Assembly (NCBI GenBank): GCA_027351005.1
Contig: DAIEJF010000061.1
Coordinates: 1-39,331 of the forward strand
Direction: 5' to 3'
DNA length: 39,331 nt
Source: Paracoccaceae bacterium
Lineage (GTDB): Bacteria > Pseudomonadota > Alphaproteobacteria > Rhodobacterales > Rhodobacteraceae
A program made the position numbers and the translations under genes. Below the pieces are notes generated by a model, which was not told where the DNA came from, searched no databases, and worked only from the letters and a program-made list of their open reading frames with translations. Below are positions 31,438-39,331 of this stretch, piece after piece (position 1 is the stretch's first letter; each line of letters begins with the position of its first letter).

Positions 31438-33026
31438 CCTTTCAGGTTGAACGCCGCCGCCAGCAGTTCGCGCGTGTACTCCTGCCGCGGCGCGCCGAAG
31501 ATCTCGGCAGCGGTGCCCGCCTCGACGATGTCACCCTGTTTCATCACCACCACCCGATGCGACAGGGCGCGCACCACGCGCAGGTCGTGGCTGATGAAGA
31601 CATAGGCCAGCCCCCATTTGCGCTGAAGCGCGCGCAGCAGATCGACGATCTGCACCTGCACCGTCATGTCCAGCGCGCTGGTGGGTTCGTCCAGCACCAC
31701 CAGCTTCGGCCGCAGGATCATGGCGCGGGCGATGGCGATGCGCTGGCGCTGACCGCCCGAAAACTCGTGTGGGTAGCGTTGCATGGTGGCAGGGTCCAAC
31801 CCCACCTCGGTCATGATCTGCGCAACCTCGGCCCGCGTGTCGCGGCCAGCGGTGCTGTGCACGCCCAGGCCTTCGGCGATGATCTGTTCCACCGTCATCC
31901 GGGGGGACAGACTGCCGAACGGGTCCTGAAAGACGATCTGCATGTCGCGCCGGATCGGGCGCATCTGCCGGAAGCTGAGGCCCTGCAGGTCGCGGCCAAG
32001 AAAGCCGATGTGCCCTTCCGAGGAAATCAGCCGCAGGATGGCCAGAGCCAGCGTGGTCTTGCCAGAGCCGCTTTCGCCCACGATGCCCAGCGTTTCGCCC
32101 GCGCGCACCGTCAGGTTGGCGGCATTCACGGCCTTCACATGACCCACGGTCTTCTTCAGGAAGCCGCGCTGGATCGGGAACCAGACCTTCAGGCCGCGGG
32201 TTTCCACCACCGGCGCGGCCTCGGAGACCACGGGATCGGGCGCGCCCGCGGGCTCGGCCGCCAGCAGCTTGCGGGTATAGGGGTGCTGCGGGTTGGCGAA
32301 GATTTCGGCGGTCGGCCCCTGTTCCACCAGATCGCCGCCCTGCATCACGCAGACCCGGTCGGCGATCCGGCGGACGATGCCAAGGTCGTGGGTGATGAAC
32401 AGAAGGCTCATCCCCTCGCTGCGCTTCAGTTCGGCCAGCAGGTCAAGGATCTGGGCCTGGATCGTGACATCCAGCGCCGTCGTGGGCTCGTCTGCGATCA
32501 GCAGCTTCGGCCCGTTCGCCAGCGCCATGGCGATCATCACCCGCTGCCGCTGCCCGCCCGAAAGCTGGTGCGGATAGGCGCCCAGCCGCGCCTCTGCATC
32601 GCGGATGCCCACGCGCGTCAGCAGGTCCACCACCCGCGCCCGCGCCTTGTCGCCCGTCAGTCCCTGGTGCAGCGCAAGGCTTTCGGCGATCTGGCGTTCC
32701 AGGGTGTGCAGCGGGTTCAGGCTGGTCATCGGCTCCTGGAAGATGAAACTGATGCGGTTGCCGCGCACCTTCTGCAACGCCGCCTGTGGGGCGCCCACCA
32801 TCTCGGTGCCCAGAAAGCGGATCGAGCCCTGAACCTCGGCCCCTTCGGGCAGCAGCCCCACGGTCGAGAGCGCGGTGACCGACTTGCCGGACCCGGACTC
32901 GCCCACGATGGCGACGGTTTCGCCCTCGGCCACGGTGAAGCTGACGCCGCGGACCGCTTCCATCCGGCGGCCGTCCTGCCGGAAGGCCACGCGCAGGCCC
33001 TGCACATCAAGGATCGGCGCGCTCAT
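31434..33026 (-). CDS. yejF: Peptide ABC importer, fused dual ATPase (YejF-like)
   Basis: Two ABC ATPase domains in one 530-aa chain. Domain 1 has Walker A GESGSGKS and signature LSGGQRQR. Domain 2 has GESGSGKT and FSGGQRQR. Both have Walker B stretches ([12 protein letters not shown] and [12 protein letters not shown]). It energises the importer formed with YejB and YejE. YejABEF in enterobacteria takes up small peptides, including microcin C and defensin-like peptides. It overlaps the yejE stop as ATGA, and its own stop overlaps the hemN stop. Confidence 0.94.
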   Translation of the reverse strand: MSAPILDVQGLRVAFRQDGRRMEAVRGVSFTVAEGETVAIVGESGSGKSVTALSTVGLLPEGAEVQGSIRFLGTEMVGAPQAALQKVRGNRISFIFQEPMTSLNPLHTLERQIAESLALHQGLTGDKARARVVDLLTRVGIRDAEARLGAYPHQLSGGQRQRVMIAMALANGPKLLIADEPTTALDVTIQAQILDLLAELKRSEGMSLLFITHDLGIVRRIADRVCVMQGGDLVEQGPTAEIFANPQHPYTRKLLAAEPAGAPDPVVSEAAPVVETRGLKVWFPIQRGFLKKTVGHVKAVNAANLTVRAGETLGIVGESGSGKTTLALAILRLISSEGHIGFLGRDLQGLSFRQMRPIRRDMQIVFQDPFGSLSPRMTVEQIIAEGLGVHSTAGRDTRAEVAQIMTEVGLDPATMQRYPHEFSGGQRQRIAIARAMILRPKLVVLDEPTSALDMTVQVQIVDLLRALQRKWGLAYVFISHDLRVVRALSHRVVVMKQGDIVEAGTAAEIFGAPRQEYTRELLAAAFNLKG

Positions 33027-34129
33027 CGGAAGGTCTTTCGGGGATCAAAGGCATCGCGCACGCCCTCGAAGATGAAGACCAGGAGCGACAGCATGATGGC
33101 GAAGGTGAAGAAAGCGGTGAAGCCCAGCCAGGGCGCCTGCAGGTTCTGCTTCGCCTCCAGCGTCAGCTCGCCCAGTGACGGCAGCGCCGCGGGCAGGCCG
33201 TAGCCAAGGAAATCCAGCGCGGCGAGGCTGGAGATCGCACCGGTGACGATGAAGGGCAGGAAGGTCAGCGTGGCCACCATCGCGTTCGGCAGCACATGGC
33301 GGAACATGATGACCCCGTTCGACACGCCCAGCGCCCGCGCCGCGCGCACATATTCGAAGTTGCGCGCCCGCAGGAATTCGGCCCGCACCACATGGACCAG
33401 CGACGTCCAGCCAAAGAGTACCATCAACCCCACGAAGAGCGGGAATGTCATGTGGAACACGGCGCCGATGATGATGATGACGTAAAGGCTGGGCGTCGAT
33501 CCCCAGATCTCGATCACCCGCTGGAAGATCAGGTCGACCCAGCCGCCGAAATAGCCCTGCACCGCCCCCGCCGCGATGCCGATCACCGAACTCAGCGCCG
33601 AGACGATCAGCGCGAAGCCCACCGACAGGCGGAAGCCGTAGATCACCCGCGCCAGCACGTCGCGTGCCGTGTCATCGGTGCCCAGCCAGTGCTTTCCGTC
33701 GGGGGCCGAGGGCGCGGTGCCCTGGATGTCGTTCACCGTGTCATAGGAATAGGGGATCAGCGGCCAGAGAATGAAGCCGGTCTGCACCTTCTGCCCGTCG
33801 ATCATGCCGGTTTCGGCCGCCGCGCGGGTCTTTTCCGGCGTGTCGAAGCAGCCGTCGTTTCCGGCGGCGATGATGAGGCATTGCACCACGGGGTCCTTGT
33901 AGACCGCCTCGGTCGCGAAATCCCCGCCAAAGTCCTTTTCGGAATAGAAGCTGAACACCGGCATCCGCCAGTCGCCCTTGTAGCGCACCAGCAGCGGGTG
34001 GTCGTTGGCGATCAGTTCGGCACACAGCGACAGGCCGAACAGCAGCGCGAACAGCACCAGCGACCAGTAGGCGCGGCGGTTGGCCCGGAAATTCCGCCAG
34101 CGGCGGCGGTTCAGTTCAGACAACGCCAT
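33023..34129 (-). CDS. yejE: Peptide ABC importer permease YejE
   Basis: A 368-aa permease of the OppC type. The first span (YWSLVLFALLFGLSLCAELI, about 19-38) is followed by a long periplasmic loop with two cysteines (QCLIIAAGNDGC), characteristic of the YejE group, then HWLGTDDTARDVLARVIYGF, and the inner-membrane domain with the EAA loop (VRAARALGVSNGVIMFRHVLP). The true start is the ATG at 34129, which overlaps the yejB stop (TGATG). The much longer 814-aa open frame extends through yejB in the wrong frame and is rejected. It is translationally coupled on both sides. Confidence 0.95.
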   Translation of the reverse strand: MALSELNRRRWRNFRANRRAYWSLVLFALLFGLSLCAELIANDHPLLVRYKGDWRMPVFSFYSEKDFGGDFATEAVYKDPVVQCLIIAAGNDGCFDTPEKTRAAAETGMIDGQKVQTGFILWPLIPYSYDTVNDIQGTAPSAPDGKHWLGTDDTARDVLARVIYGFRLSVGFALIVSALSSVIGIAAGAVQGYFGGWVDLIFQRVIEIWGSTPSLYVIIIIGAVFHMTFPLFVGLMVLFGWTSLVHVVRAEFLRARNFEYVRAARALGVSNGVIMFRHVLPNAMVATLTFLPFIVTGAISSLAALDFLGYGLPAALPSLGELTLEAKQNLQAPWLGFTAFFTFAIMLSLLVFIFEGVRDAFDPRKTFR

Positions 34130-35220
34130 CAGGTTTCCCGCGTCTCGAAGTCGATGCGGGGATCGACCCAGACATACATCAGGTCGGAAATCAGCCCCAT
34201 CACCAGCCCGATCAGGCTGAAGACGAACAATGTGCCGAAGATCACCGGGTAGTCGCGCTGCACCGCGGCCTCGTAGCCCAGCCGCCCCATACCATCGAGC
34301 GAGAAGATCGTCTCGATGATGAGGCTGCCGCCGAAGAAGACCGACACGAACAGGCTGGGAAAGCCCGCGATGACGATCAGCATGGCGTTGCGGAAGACAT
34401 GGCCGTACAGCACCCGCCGTTCCGGCAGCCCCTTGGCGCGGGCGGTCATGACGTACTGCTTCTTGATCTCGTCCAGAAAGCTGTTCTTGGTCAGCAACGT
34501 CAGCGTGGCAAAACCCGAGATGGTCGAGGCGATCACCGGCAGGGTGATGTGCCACAGGTAGTCGATGACCTTGCCGATCAGGCTCAGCTGGTCCCAGTTG
34601 TCCGACGTCAGTCCGCGCAGGGGGAACCAGCGGAAATACGAGCCCCCCGCAAAGACCACAAGCAGCAGGATGGCGAACAGGAACCCCGGGATCGCATAGC
34701 CCACGATGATCGCGCCCGAGGTCCAGGTATCGAACCGCGAGCCGTCGCGCACCGCCTTGCGGATGCCCAGCGGGATCGAGATCAGGTAGGACAGAAGCGT
34801 GGTCCAGAGCCCGATGGTGATCGACACGGGCAGCTTTTCCTTCACCAGTTCGACCACAGAGATCGAGCGGAAGTAGCTCTTGCCGAAGTCGAGGTGGGCA
34901 TAGTTCCACAACATGTCGAGAAACCGCTGCAACGGCGGCTTGTCGAAGCCGAATTCCTTGTTGAGGCTCGCGATGAATTCGGGCGGCAGGCCGCGCGCGC
35001 CCAGGTACTTGTCGTTCAGCCCCATGGTGGAGGCCGCGTGCCCCGCGTCGCCGCCGCTGCCCGCGAAGTTCTGGAAGGCATCGCCCTGCCCCTGCAGGCG
35101 GGCGATGATCTGTTCCACCGGGCCACCCGGCACGAATTGCGTCAGCGTGAAGTTGATGACCATGATCCCGACCAGCGTCGGGATCATCAGCAGAATCCGC
35201 CGCAGGATGTAGGCGCCCAT
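34129..35220 (-). CDS. yejB: Peptide ABC importer permease YejB
   Basis: A 363-aa OppB/DppB-type permease. It starts [20 protein letters not shown] with the usual first span, has a long periplasmic segment (about 40-130), then spans and the EAA loop ([20 protein letters not shown]), ending in [13 protein letters not shown]. The ATG at 35220 matches the family; the extra 21 codons of open frame reach into the yejA end. It lies 8 nt after the yejA stop and overlaps yejE by one base. Confidence 0.95.
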   Translation of the reverse strand: MGAYILRRILLMIPTLVGIMVINFTLTQFVPGGPVEQIIARLQGQGDAFQNFAGSGGDAGHAASTMGLNDKYLGARGLPPEFIASLNKEFGFDKPPLQRFLDMLWNYAHLDFGKSYFRSISVVELVKEKLPVSITIGLWTTLLSYLISIPLGIRKAVRDGSRFDTWTSGAIIVGYAIPGFLFAILLLVVFAGGSYFRWFPLRGLTSDNWDQLSLIGKVIDYLWHITLPVIASTISGFATLTLLTKNSFLDEIKKQYVMTARAKGLPERRVLYGHVFRNAMLIVIAGFPSLFVSVFFGGSLIIETIFSLDGMGRLGYEAAVQRDYPVIFGTLFVFSLIGLVMGLISDLMYVWVDPRIDFETRET

Positions 35221-35228
35221 TCCCGCCC

Positions 35229-37097
35229 CTACCGCAGCGCGCCCGACGCCTTGAGCGCCGCGGCCTTCTGCGCGTCGTACCACCAGAAATCCAGCTCGCC
35301 CAGCGCGTAGGGCGGCAGGGTCTCGGGATGGTCATACATGTCGTAATAGGCGACGGTGTATTGGTTGCGATACCACTCGGGCACCCAGAAATACGCGGCC
35401 CGCAGCACCCGGTCGAGCGCGTGAACCGCGGGGCGCAGCGCGGCCTCGGACGTGGCGGATGTGACATCGCCGATCAGCGCATCCACCGCCGGATCCTTCA
35501 ACCCCATGACATTGAAGGTGGAAATGTCGGCGGTGGCCGAGCCGAAATACTGCTTCAGATCGTCGCTTGGCACATAGGACATCGGGAACTGCGTGGTGAT
35601 GATGTCGAAATCATAGTTCGGCGGGCGGATGCGCACCGTGTATTGCGCGCTGTCCACATCGGTCAGCACCGCATCAATGCCCAGCGCCTTCAGGTTCTCG
35701 ATGAACGGGTTGATGACCCGGTCGAAATCGGGATTGCCGTTCAGGAACTCGCTCTTCAGCACCTCGCCCTGGGCATTGTGGCGCAGCCCGTCCGAGGCCA
35801 CCTTCCATCCCGCCGCATCCAGCAGGTCGGAGGCCTTGCGCAGGTTGGCGCGGTCAAGCTGGCGTTCGCCAGACGTGGGCGCCATCACCGCGTCATCGGT
35901 CAGCACGCCGGGCGGCAACGTGTCGGCCAGCGGCTGCAGCAGGGTCAGTTCCGCCCCATCGGGCTTGCCCGTGGCGGCAAGGTCGCTGTTTTCCCAGAAG
36001 GAATTGATGCGTTTGTACAGCCCGTAGAACAGTTTCTGGTTCGACCATTCGAAGTTGAACATCAACCCGATGGCCTGCCGCACCCGCGGATCCTGGAATT
36101 TGGCGCGGCGCAGGTTGAAGACAAAGCTCTGCCCCGTGGCCAGCGTCCCATCGGGCAGCGCCACCTTCCGGATCGCGCCCGACTGCACCGCGGGGAAGTC
36201 GTAGCCGGTCGCCCATTTGATCGACGAGGCCTCGTTGCGGAAGGTGTAGCTGCCACCCTTGAAGCCTTCGAAGGCGGCGTTGTAGTCGGCGTAATACTCG
36301 ATGCGGATACGGTCGAAGTTGTTGCGCCCGATGTTGATGGGCAGCGTCTGCCCCCAGTAATCGGGGTTGCGCTTGTAGACGACGGTCTGGCCGACGTTCA
36401 TCCGGTCCAGCATGTAGGGCCCCGAACCCAGAAAGGGCTTCAGGCTGCTTTGCGCCAGATCCTGATTGTTGGCCTCGTAATAGGCCTTGGAAAAGATGGG
36501 CAACTGGCCGACCGAAGCAGGCAGGTCGCGGGTGGGGTGGCCGGGGCGGAAGGTGAACTTGATTCGGTTGGGGGCCAGCACCTCGACGCTTTGCACCTGC
36601 TGGCCCAGCACCGCGCGGAAATCGGGCAGGCCCTTGGTCAGCAGCAGGTTGTAGGAAAAGGCCACGTCCTCTGCCGTCAGCGGCGAGCCATCCGAAAACG
36701 TCACCTCTGGGCGCAGGGTAAAGATCACCCAGGACCGGTCAGGGGGGTATTCCAGCGTCTTGCAGATCAGGCAGTAGACGGCCGAGGGCTCATCCGCCAC
36801 CGTGGTCAGCAGGCTTTCGTAGGGCACCGAGGCCAGCGCCGCCGCCTGCCCCTTGTCGGTGAAGGGGTTCATGCTGTCGAAGCTGCCCGGCTGCCATTCG
36901 GAGATTTCGCCACCTTTCGGCGCGTCGGGGTTGACGTAATCGAGATGGGCGAAATCCTGCGGGTACTTCAGTTCGCCGAAGGGCGAGATCCCCCACGAGG
37001 TGATCGTATCGCCCGCCCAGCACGCCCCGGCCGACAGCAGAAACGCGGCCACCAGCGCCAGCGAGGCACGGCCGGTGTGGGGGGCGCGGATCGGCAT
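35229..37097 (-). CDS. yejA: Peptide ABC importer substrate-binding protein YejA
   Basis: A 622-aa periplasmic binding protein of solute-binding family 5. The signal peptide is [20 protein letters not shown] and following, with cleavage near residue 28 (CWAG). The mature protein starts [20 protein letters not shown], and [19 protein letters not shown] is typical of the YejA group. A conserved-looking [12 protein letters not shown] carries two cysteines. The C-terminus [17 protein letters not shown] is intact. GGAGACGACG precedes the ATG. It is the first gene of yejABEF and has its own likely promoter. Confidence 0.94.
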   Translation of the reverse strand: MPIRAPHTGRASLALVAAFLLSAGACWAGDTITSWGISPFGELKYPQDFAHLDYVNPDAPKGGEISEWQPGSFDSMNPFTDKGQAAALASVPYESLLTTVADEPSAVYCLICKTLEYPPDRSWVIFTLRPEVTFSDGSPLTAEDVAFSYNLLLTKGLPDFRAVLGQQVQSVEVLAPNRIKFTFRPGHPTRDLPASVGQLPIFSKAYYEANNQDLAQSSLKPFLGSGPYMLDRMNVGQTVVYKRNPDYWGQTLPINIGRNNFDRIRIEYYADYNAAFEGFKGGSYTFRNEASSIKWATGYDFPAVQSGAIRKVALPDGTLATGQSFVFNLRRAKFQDPRVRQAIGLMFNFEWSNQKLFYGLYKRINSFWENSDLAATGKPDGAELTLLQPLADTLPPGVLTDDAVMAPTSGERQLDRANLRKASDLLDAAGWKVASDGLRHNAQGEVLKSEFLNGNPDFDRVINPFIENLKALGIDAVLTDVDSAQYTVRIRPPNYDFDIITTQFPMSYVPSDDLKQYFGSATADISTFNVMGLKDPAVDALIGDVTSATSEAALRPAVHALDRVLRAAYFWVPEWYRNQYTVAYYDMYDHPETLPPYALGELDFWWYDAQKAAALKASGALR

Positions 37098-37131
37098 CGT
37101 CGTCTCCTTCGGCCGGGATCGTCCGGGTCAG

Positions 37132-37159
37132 GCTATGGCGGGCACCTGCCCCGGTTCAA
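37132..37159 (-). promoter_or_regulatory. Predicted promoter of yejABEF
   Basis: On the minus strand, TTGAAC (37159-37154) and CATAGC (37137-37132) are 16 nt apart. This lies just after the cycM terminator and about 35 nt upstream of the yejA ATG. It is a moderate match. Confidence 0.4.
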
Positions 37160-37187
37160 GTTGAGATTATGTGAAGCGGCAGACAGG

Positions 37188-37213
37188 CAAAGGGCCGCCC
37201 CGAAGGACGGCCC
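37188..37213 (-). terminator. Intrinsic terminator of cycM with a UUCG tetraloop
   Basis: On the minus strand, GGGCCGTCC-TTCG-GGGCGGCCC forms a 9-bp stem (one G-U) with the very stable UUCG loop (37192-37213), followed by TTTG. It lies 25 nt past the stop and separates cycM from the yej promoter. Confidence 0.8.
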
Positions 37214-37238
37214 CGAACACGCGCCAGGCGGCTACGGT

Positions 37239-37754
37239 TCACTTGATGGTGGCGAGGTAGGCGATCACGTCTGCGCGATCCTGCACCTTGTCGAGGCCGG
37301 CGAAGCCCATCTTGGTGCCCGGCGCGTAGGCCGACGGCTTGTGCAGCCAGTCGTTCAGCCGATCCGGGGTCCAGTCGCCGCCCAGCTTCTTCAGCGCGTC
37401 CGAATAGCTGAACCCGTCGACCGATGCGACCGCGCGGCCGACCACGCCGTTCAGGTGCGGGCCGGTGGCGTTCTGGCCGTCAACCTTGTGGCAGGCCTTG
37501 CACTTGCCGAAGATCGTTTCGCCCTTCTTGGGGTCGGCCGAGGCGAAAACGGTCTGGAAATCAGGCCCCGCATCCGTTGCCGTCGCGGCAGGTTGGGCCG
37601 TGGCGCTCGCGTCGGCGACCTGCACACTGTAGGCCTGCGGGCCGGCTTCGGCGGTGGAATAGAGCACCTCGCCCGCCCAGTTGCCGAGCAGGAAGACCAG
37701 CAGTGCCCCGCAGAAGGCGCCCACAATCTTCGTGAAGGTCATCGTGTCGAACAT
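37239..37754 (-). CDS. cycM: Membrane-anchored cytochrome c (c552/cy type)
   Basis: A 171-aa class I cytochrome c kept in the membrane by an uncleaved N-terminal helix (IVGAFCGALLVFLLGNWAG, about residues 10-28). A Pro/Ala/Thr-rich linker (about 40-65) leads to the heme domain with CKACH at 85-89 and the axial Met149 (GTKMGFAG). This design matches cytochrome cy of Rhodobacter (cycY) and c552 of Paracoccus (cycM), which carry electrons from the bc1 complex to the terminal oxidases or, in phototrophs, the reaction centre. It therefore works with the cbb3 oxidase encoded about 10 kb away. It is divergent from pheA. Confidence 0.93.
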   Translation of the reverse strand: MFDTMTFTKIVGAFCGALLVFLLGNWAGEVLYSTAEAGPQAYSVQVADASATAQPAATATDAGPDFQTVFASADPKKGETIFGKCKACHKVDGQNATGPHLNGVVGRAVASVDGFSYSDALKKLGGDWTPDRLNDWLHKPSAYAPGTKMGFAGLDKVQDRADVIAYLATIK

Positions 37755-37794
37755 GTCGCTTCCCGTCAGATTCCAGAGATTGAAGTTTCGGCTA

Positions 37795-37822
37795 TCTACA
37801 AGCTTCCCCTTGCAGGTTTCAA
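37795..37822 (-). promoter_or_regulatory. Predicted promoter of cycM
   Basis: On the minus strand, TTGAAA (37822-37817) and TGTAGA (37800-37795) are 16 nt apart, predicting a leader of about 35 nt. In the other direction a good -10-like TATACT (37825-37830) precedes pheA by about 50 nt, but it has no convincing -35. Confidence 0.4.
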
Positions 37823-37879
37823 GGTATACTTAGCGCGACCAATCGCCCGGGCAGGGGCATTTTCTGCGAGGAAAAGATT

Positions 37880-38713
37880 ATGATTGGTCGCATCTCGTTT
37901 CAGGGAGAGCCCGGGGCATACTCGCATCAGGCCTGCCGCGAGGCGCGGCCCGAACACGAACCCCTGCCCTGCGCCACTTTCGATGAGGCCATCGAGGCGG
38001 TGCGGTCGGGCGAGGCCGAGCTTGGGATGATCGCGGTCGAGAATTCCACCTACGGCCGCGTTGCCGATGTTCACCACCTGCTGCCGAATTCCGGCCTGCA
38101 TATCGTGGGCGAGGCCTTCGTGCGGGTGCATGTGAACCTGCTGGGGGTCCCCGGCGCGCGGCTGGAGGACGTGCGCGAGGCGCATGGTCATGTGGTGATC
38201 CTTCCGCAGGCGGCAGGGTTTCTGAAGGCGCACGGCATCCGCGGCAAGGTCAGTTCCGATAACGCCCGGGCCGCCCGCGAGGTGGCAGAGGCGCGCGACC
38301 CTGCGCGGGCGGCGCTGGCCTCGGAACTGGCGGCTGAGATCTACGGGCTGGACGTGCTGGCCCGCCATATCGAGGACCAGGCCAACAACACCACCCGCTT
38401 CCTCATCATGGCGCGCGCGCCCGACATGCGCCGCCGCGGCCCGGGCCGGATGATGACCACCTTCATCTTCCGGGTCCGCAACATCCCTGCGGCGCTTTAC
38501 AAGGCGCTTGGCGGCTTTGCCACGAACGGCGTGAACATGACGAAGCTGGAAAGCTACATGGTGGGCGGCTCGTTCACCGCGACGCAGTTCTACGCCGACA
38601 TCGAAGGCCACCCGGATGACCCCAACGTGAAGCTGGCGCTGGAAGAGCTGCGCTATTTCACCTCGGAATGCCGGATACTGGGCACTTATCCGGCCTCGCC
38701 CCGGCGGGACTGA
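37880..38713 (+). CDS. pheA: Prephenate dehydratase
   Basis: Converts prephenate to phenylpyruvate in phenylalanine synthesis. It is 277 aa, a monofunctional form without a chorismate mutase domain. The catalytic domain starts ISFQGEPGAYSHQAC and includes AVENSTYGR and the catalytic Thr172-Arg-Phe (QANNTTRFLIM). The C-terminal ACT domain (about 193-272) senses phenylalanine. In place of the usual ESRP motif it reads KLESYMVGGSF (residues 224-226 ESY), a variant I associate with alphaproteobacteria. GCGAGGAAAAG precedes the ATG at 37880. It is divergent from cycM. Confidence 0.96.
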   Translation: MIGRISFQGEPGAYSHQACREARPEHEPLPCATFDEAIEAVRSGEAELGMIAVENSTYGRVADVHHLLPNSGLHIVGEAFVRVHVNLLGVPGARLEDVREAHGHVVILPQAAGFLKAHGIRGKVSSDNARAAREVAEARDPARAALASELAAEIYGLDVLARHIEDQANNTTRFLIMARAPDMRRRGPGRMMTTFIFRVRNIPAALYKALGGFATNGVNMTKLESYMVGGSFTATQFYADIEGHPDDPNVKLALEELRYFTSECRILGTYPASPRRD

Positions 38714-38725
38714 GCGGCGCCGCGC

Positions 38726-39331
38726 CTAAAGCGCCAGCCGCAGCCGCAGGAAGCCCGCAGGCGTGGGGCCGATGACCTCGGGCGGCAGCGGCGCCGCGGA
38801 CAGATGATCGGCTGCCGCGGGGCCGGTGTCGAAGGTCACGGTAGTGCCCGGCATCGGCACGAAGCCCCAGCCATCCGCAGCGGGGGGAACCAGCGTACCC
38901 ACCTGCTGGATGTGCCGGATCAGCAGGTCACGCACCGGCTCGGCATCCTCCATCACGATCCGGTCGGGCCGGGCGCCAGGCAGGCTGCCCCCGGCGCGGT
39001 AGTTGTTGCAGACGATCATGAAACGGTCTTCGGGGGCCACCGGCCGCCCGCGGTGCGCCAGCGCGGTGACGCGGGCCCCGGGCTGGGCCGCCAGATCGAA
39101 GCGATAGGTCAGCCCGTCGATCGTGTCGAAGGTGAAGCTCGGGAAACTCGGATCGATCAGCGGCTGGTCCCTCCCGCCGGGCCGGACCGGCAGGTAAAGC
39201 CGCGCGGCATGTTCCAGCCAGTCGCGCAGGTCTGCCCCGGTGACCCGCAGGGCGCAAAGCGTGTTGGGGTAGCTGTAGAGGTCGGCCGCGTGATTCATCG
39301 ACAGCGGGCAGGCAGGCACATCGGTGAAGAA
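38726..39331 (-). CDS. cpdB: 2',3'-cyclic-nucleotide 2'-phosphodiesterase/3'-nucleotidase (CpdB-like), C-terminal part
   Basis: The 3' end of a periplasmic nucleotidase gene; the frame is open to the right edge, so the GTG at 39319 is internal. The visible 201 residues form the 5'-nucleotidase C-terminal substrate-binding domain: DLYSYPNTLCALRVTGADLR, WLEHAARLYLP, FDTIDGLTYRFDL and MIVCNNYRAGGSLPG. The YPNTL-C segment is typical of CpdB rather than UshA. The metallophosphatase domain lies outside the window. It is convergent with pheA, with 12 nt between the stop codons. Confidence 0.85.
   Translation of the reverse strand, partial: FFTDVPACPLSMNHAADLYSYPNTLCALRVTGADLRDWLEHAARLYLPVRPGGRDQPLIDPSFPSFTFDTIDGLTYRFDLAAQPGARVTALAHRGRPVAPEDRFMIVCNNYRAGGSLPGARPDRIVMEDAEPVRDLLIRHIQQVGTLVPPAADGWGFVPMPGTTVTFDTGPAAADHLSAAPLPPEVIGPTPAGFLRLRLAL

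Noticed and set aside
34130-35467. Extended 814-codon version of yejE
   Set aside because: The extra part is yejB read in the wrong frame; the true yejE start at 34129 overlaps the yejB stop.
35328-37883. 851-codon plus-strand open frame opposite yejA and cycM
   Set aside because: A shadow frame crossing two real genes and their intergenic terminator and promoters.
1-39331. tRNA, rRNA, insertion sequence, integrase, prophage or CRISPR features
   Set aside because: No cloverleaf-like T-arm context, transposase or integrase frame, terminal repeats or spaced direct repeats were found by eye; a covariance search for RNA genes was not possible.

Overview
The window reads as core chromosome of a GC-rich alphaproteobacterium of the Rhodobacteraceae (Rhodobacter, Cereibacter, Paracoccus or a close relative). 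The evidence is gene content and order: ccoNOQP next to ccoGHIS, fnrL and an anaerobic coproporphyrinogen oxidase, all carrying TTGAT/C-N4-A/GTCAA boxes; a membrane-anchored cytochrome c of the c552/cy type; a DUF1013 (TrcR-like) regulator; COQ9; and a yejABEF peptide importer. Nearly all of the sequence is coding, with strong G/C preference at third codon positions. I see no tRNA, rRNA, insertion sequence, prophage or CRISPR array.

Layout. 1-5352: 3' end of dnaX, ybaB and recR (+), then trcR (-), a secreted RNase T2 (+), a quinone oxidoreductase coupled to COQ9 (-), and rpsU (+). 5386-10248: an OsmC protein, an Lrp/AsnC regulator divergent from alanine dehydrogenase, mscL, a Nu-class glutathione transferase, and a frameshifted secreted polygalacturonase gene. 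10241-17288: translation and glycolysis genes, all on the minus strand apart from one 57-codon ORF. In transcription order these are pyk, a small membrane protein, rpmI, rplT, pheS, a winged-helix/membrane protein and pheT. 17425-19840: a plus-strand run of N-formylglutamate amidohydrolase-like, HAD phosphatase, DUF1244 and sulfotransferase-like genes.

19966-31437 is an oxygen-response block. ccoNOQP encodes the cbb3 high-affinity terminal oxidase, and ccoGHIS encodes its copper supply and assembly factors. A tandem universal stress protein gene is divergent from ccoN, and fnrL is divergent from hemN. Five FNR-type boxes lie in about 5.7 kb. Four are spaced as class II activator sites for ccoG, ccoN, usp and hemN. 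The fifth lies in the 437-bp ccoP-ccoG gap and has no obvious target gene, but it points toward a 54-nt inverted repeat. This is the best lead here for something undescribed.

31434-37097 is yejABEF on the minus strand, with stop/start overlaps at B/E and E/F and a 8-bp gap at A/B. It is followed by the membrane-bound cytochrome c (-), prephenate dehydratase (+), and the 3' end of a cpdB-like 2',3'-cyclic-nucleotide phosphodiesterase (-) that runs off the window.

Most of the window is ordinary housekeeping DNA. The observations worth a second look are the orphan FNR box with its structured RNA candidate, the shared fnrL/hemN box, the polygalacturonase frameshift, the palindrome inside the pyk promoter, and the genes separating pheS from pheT.
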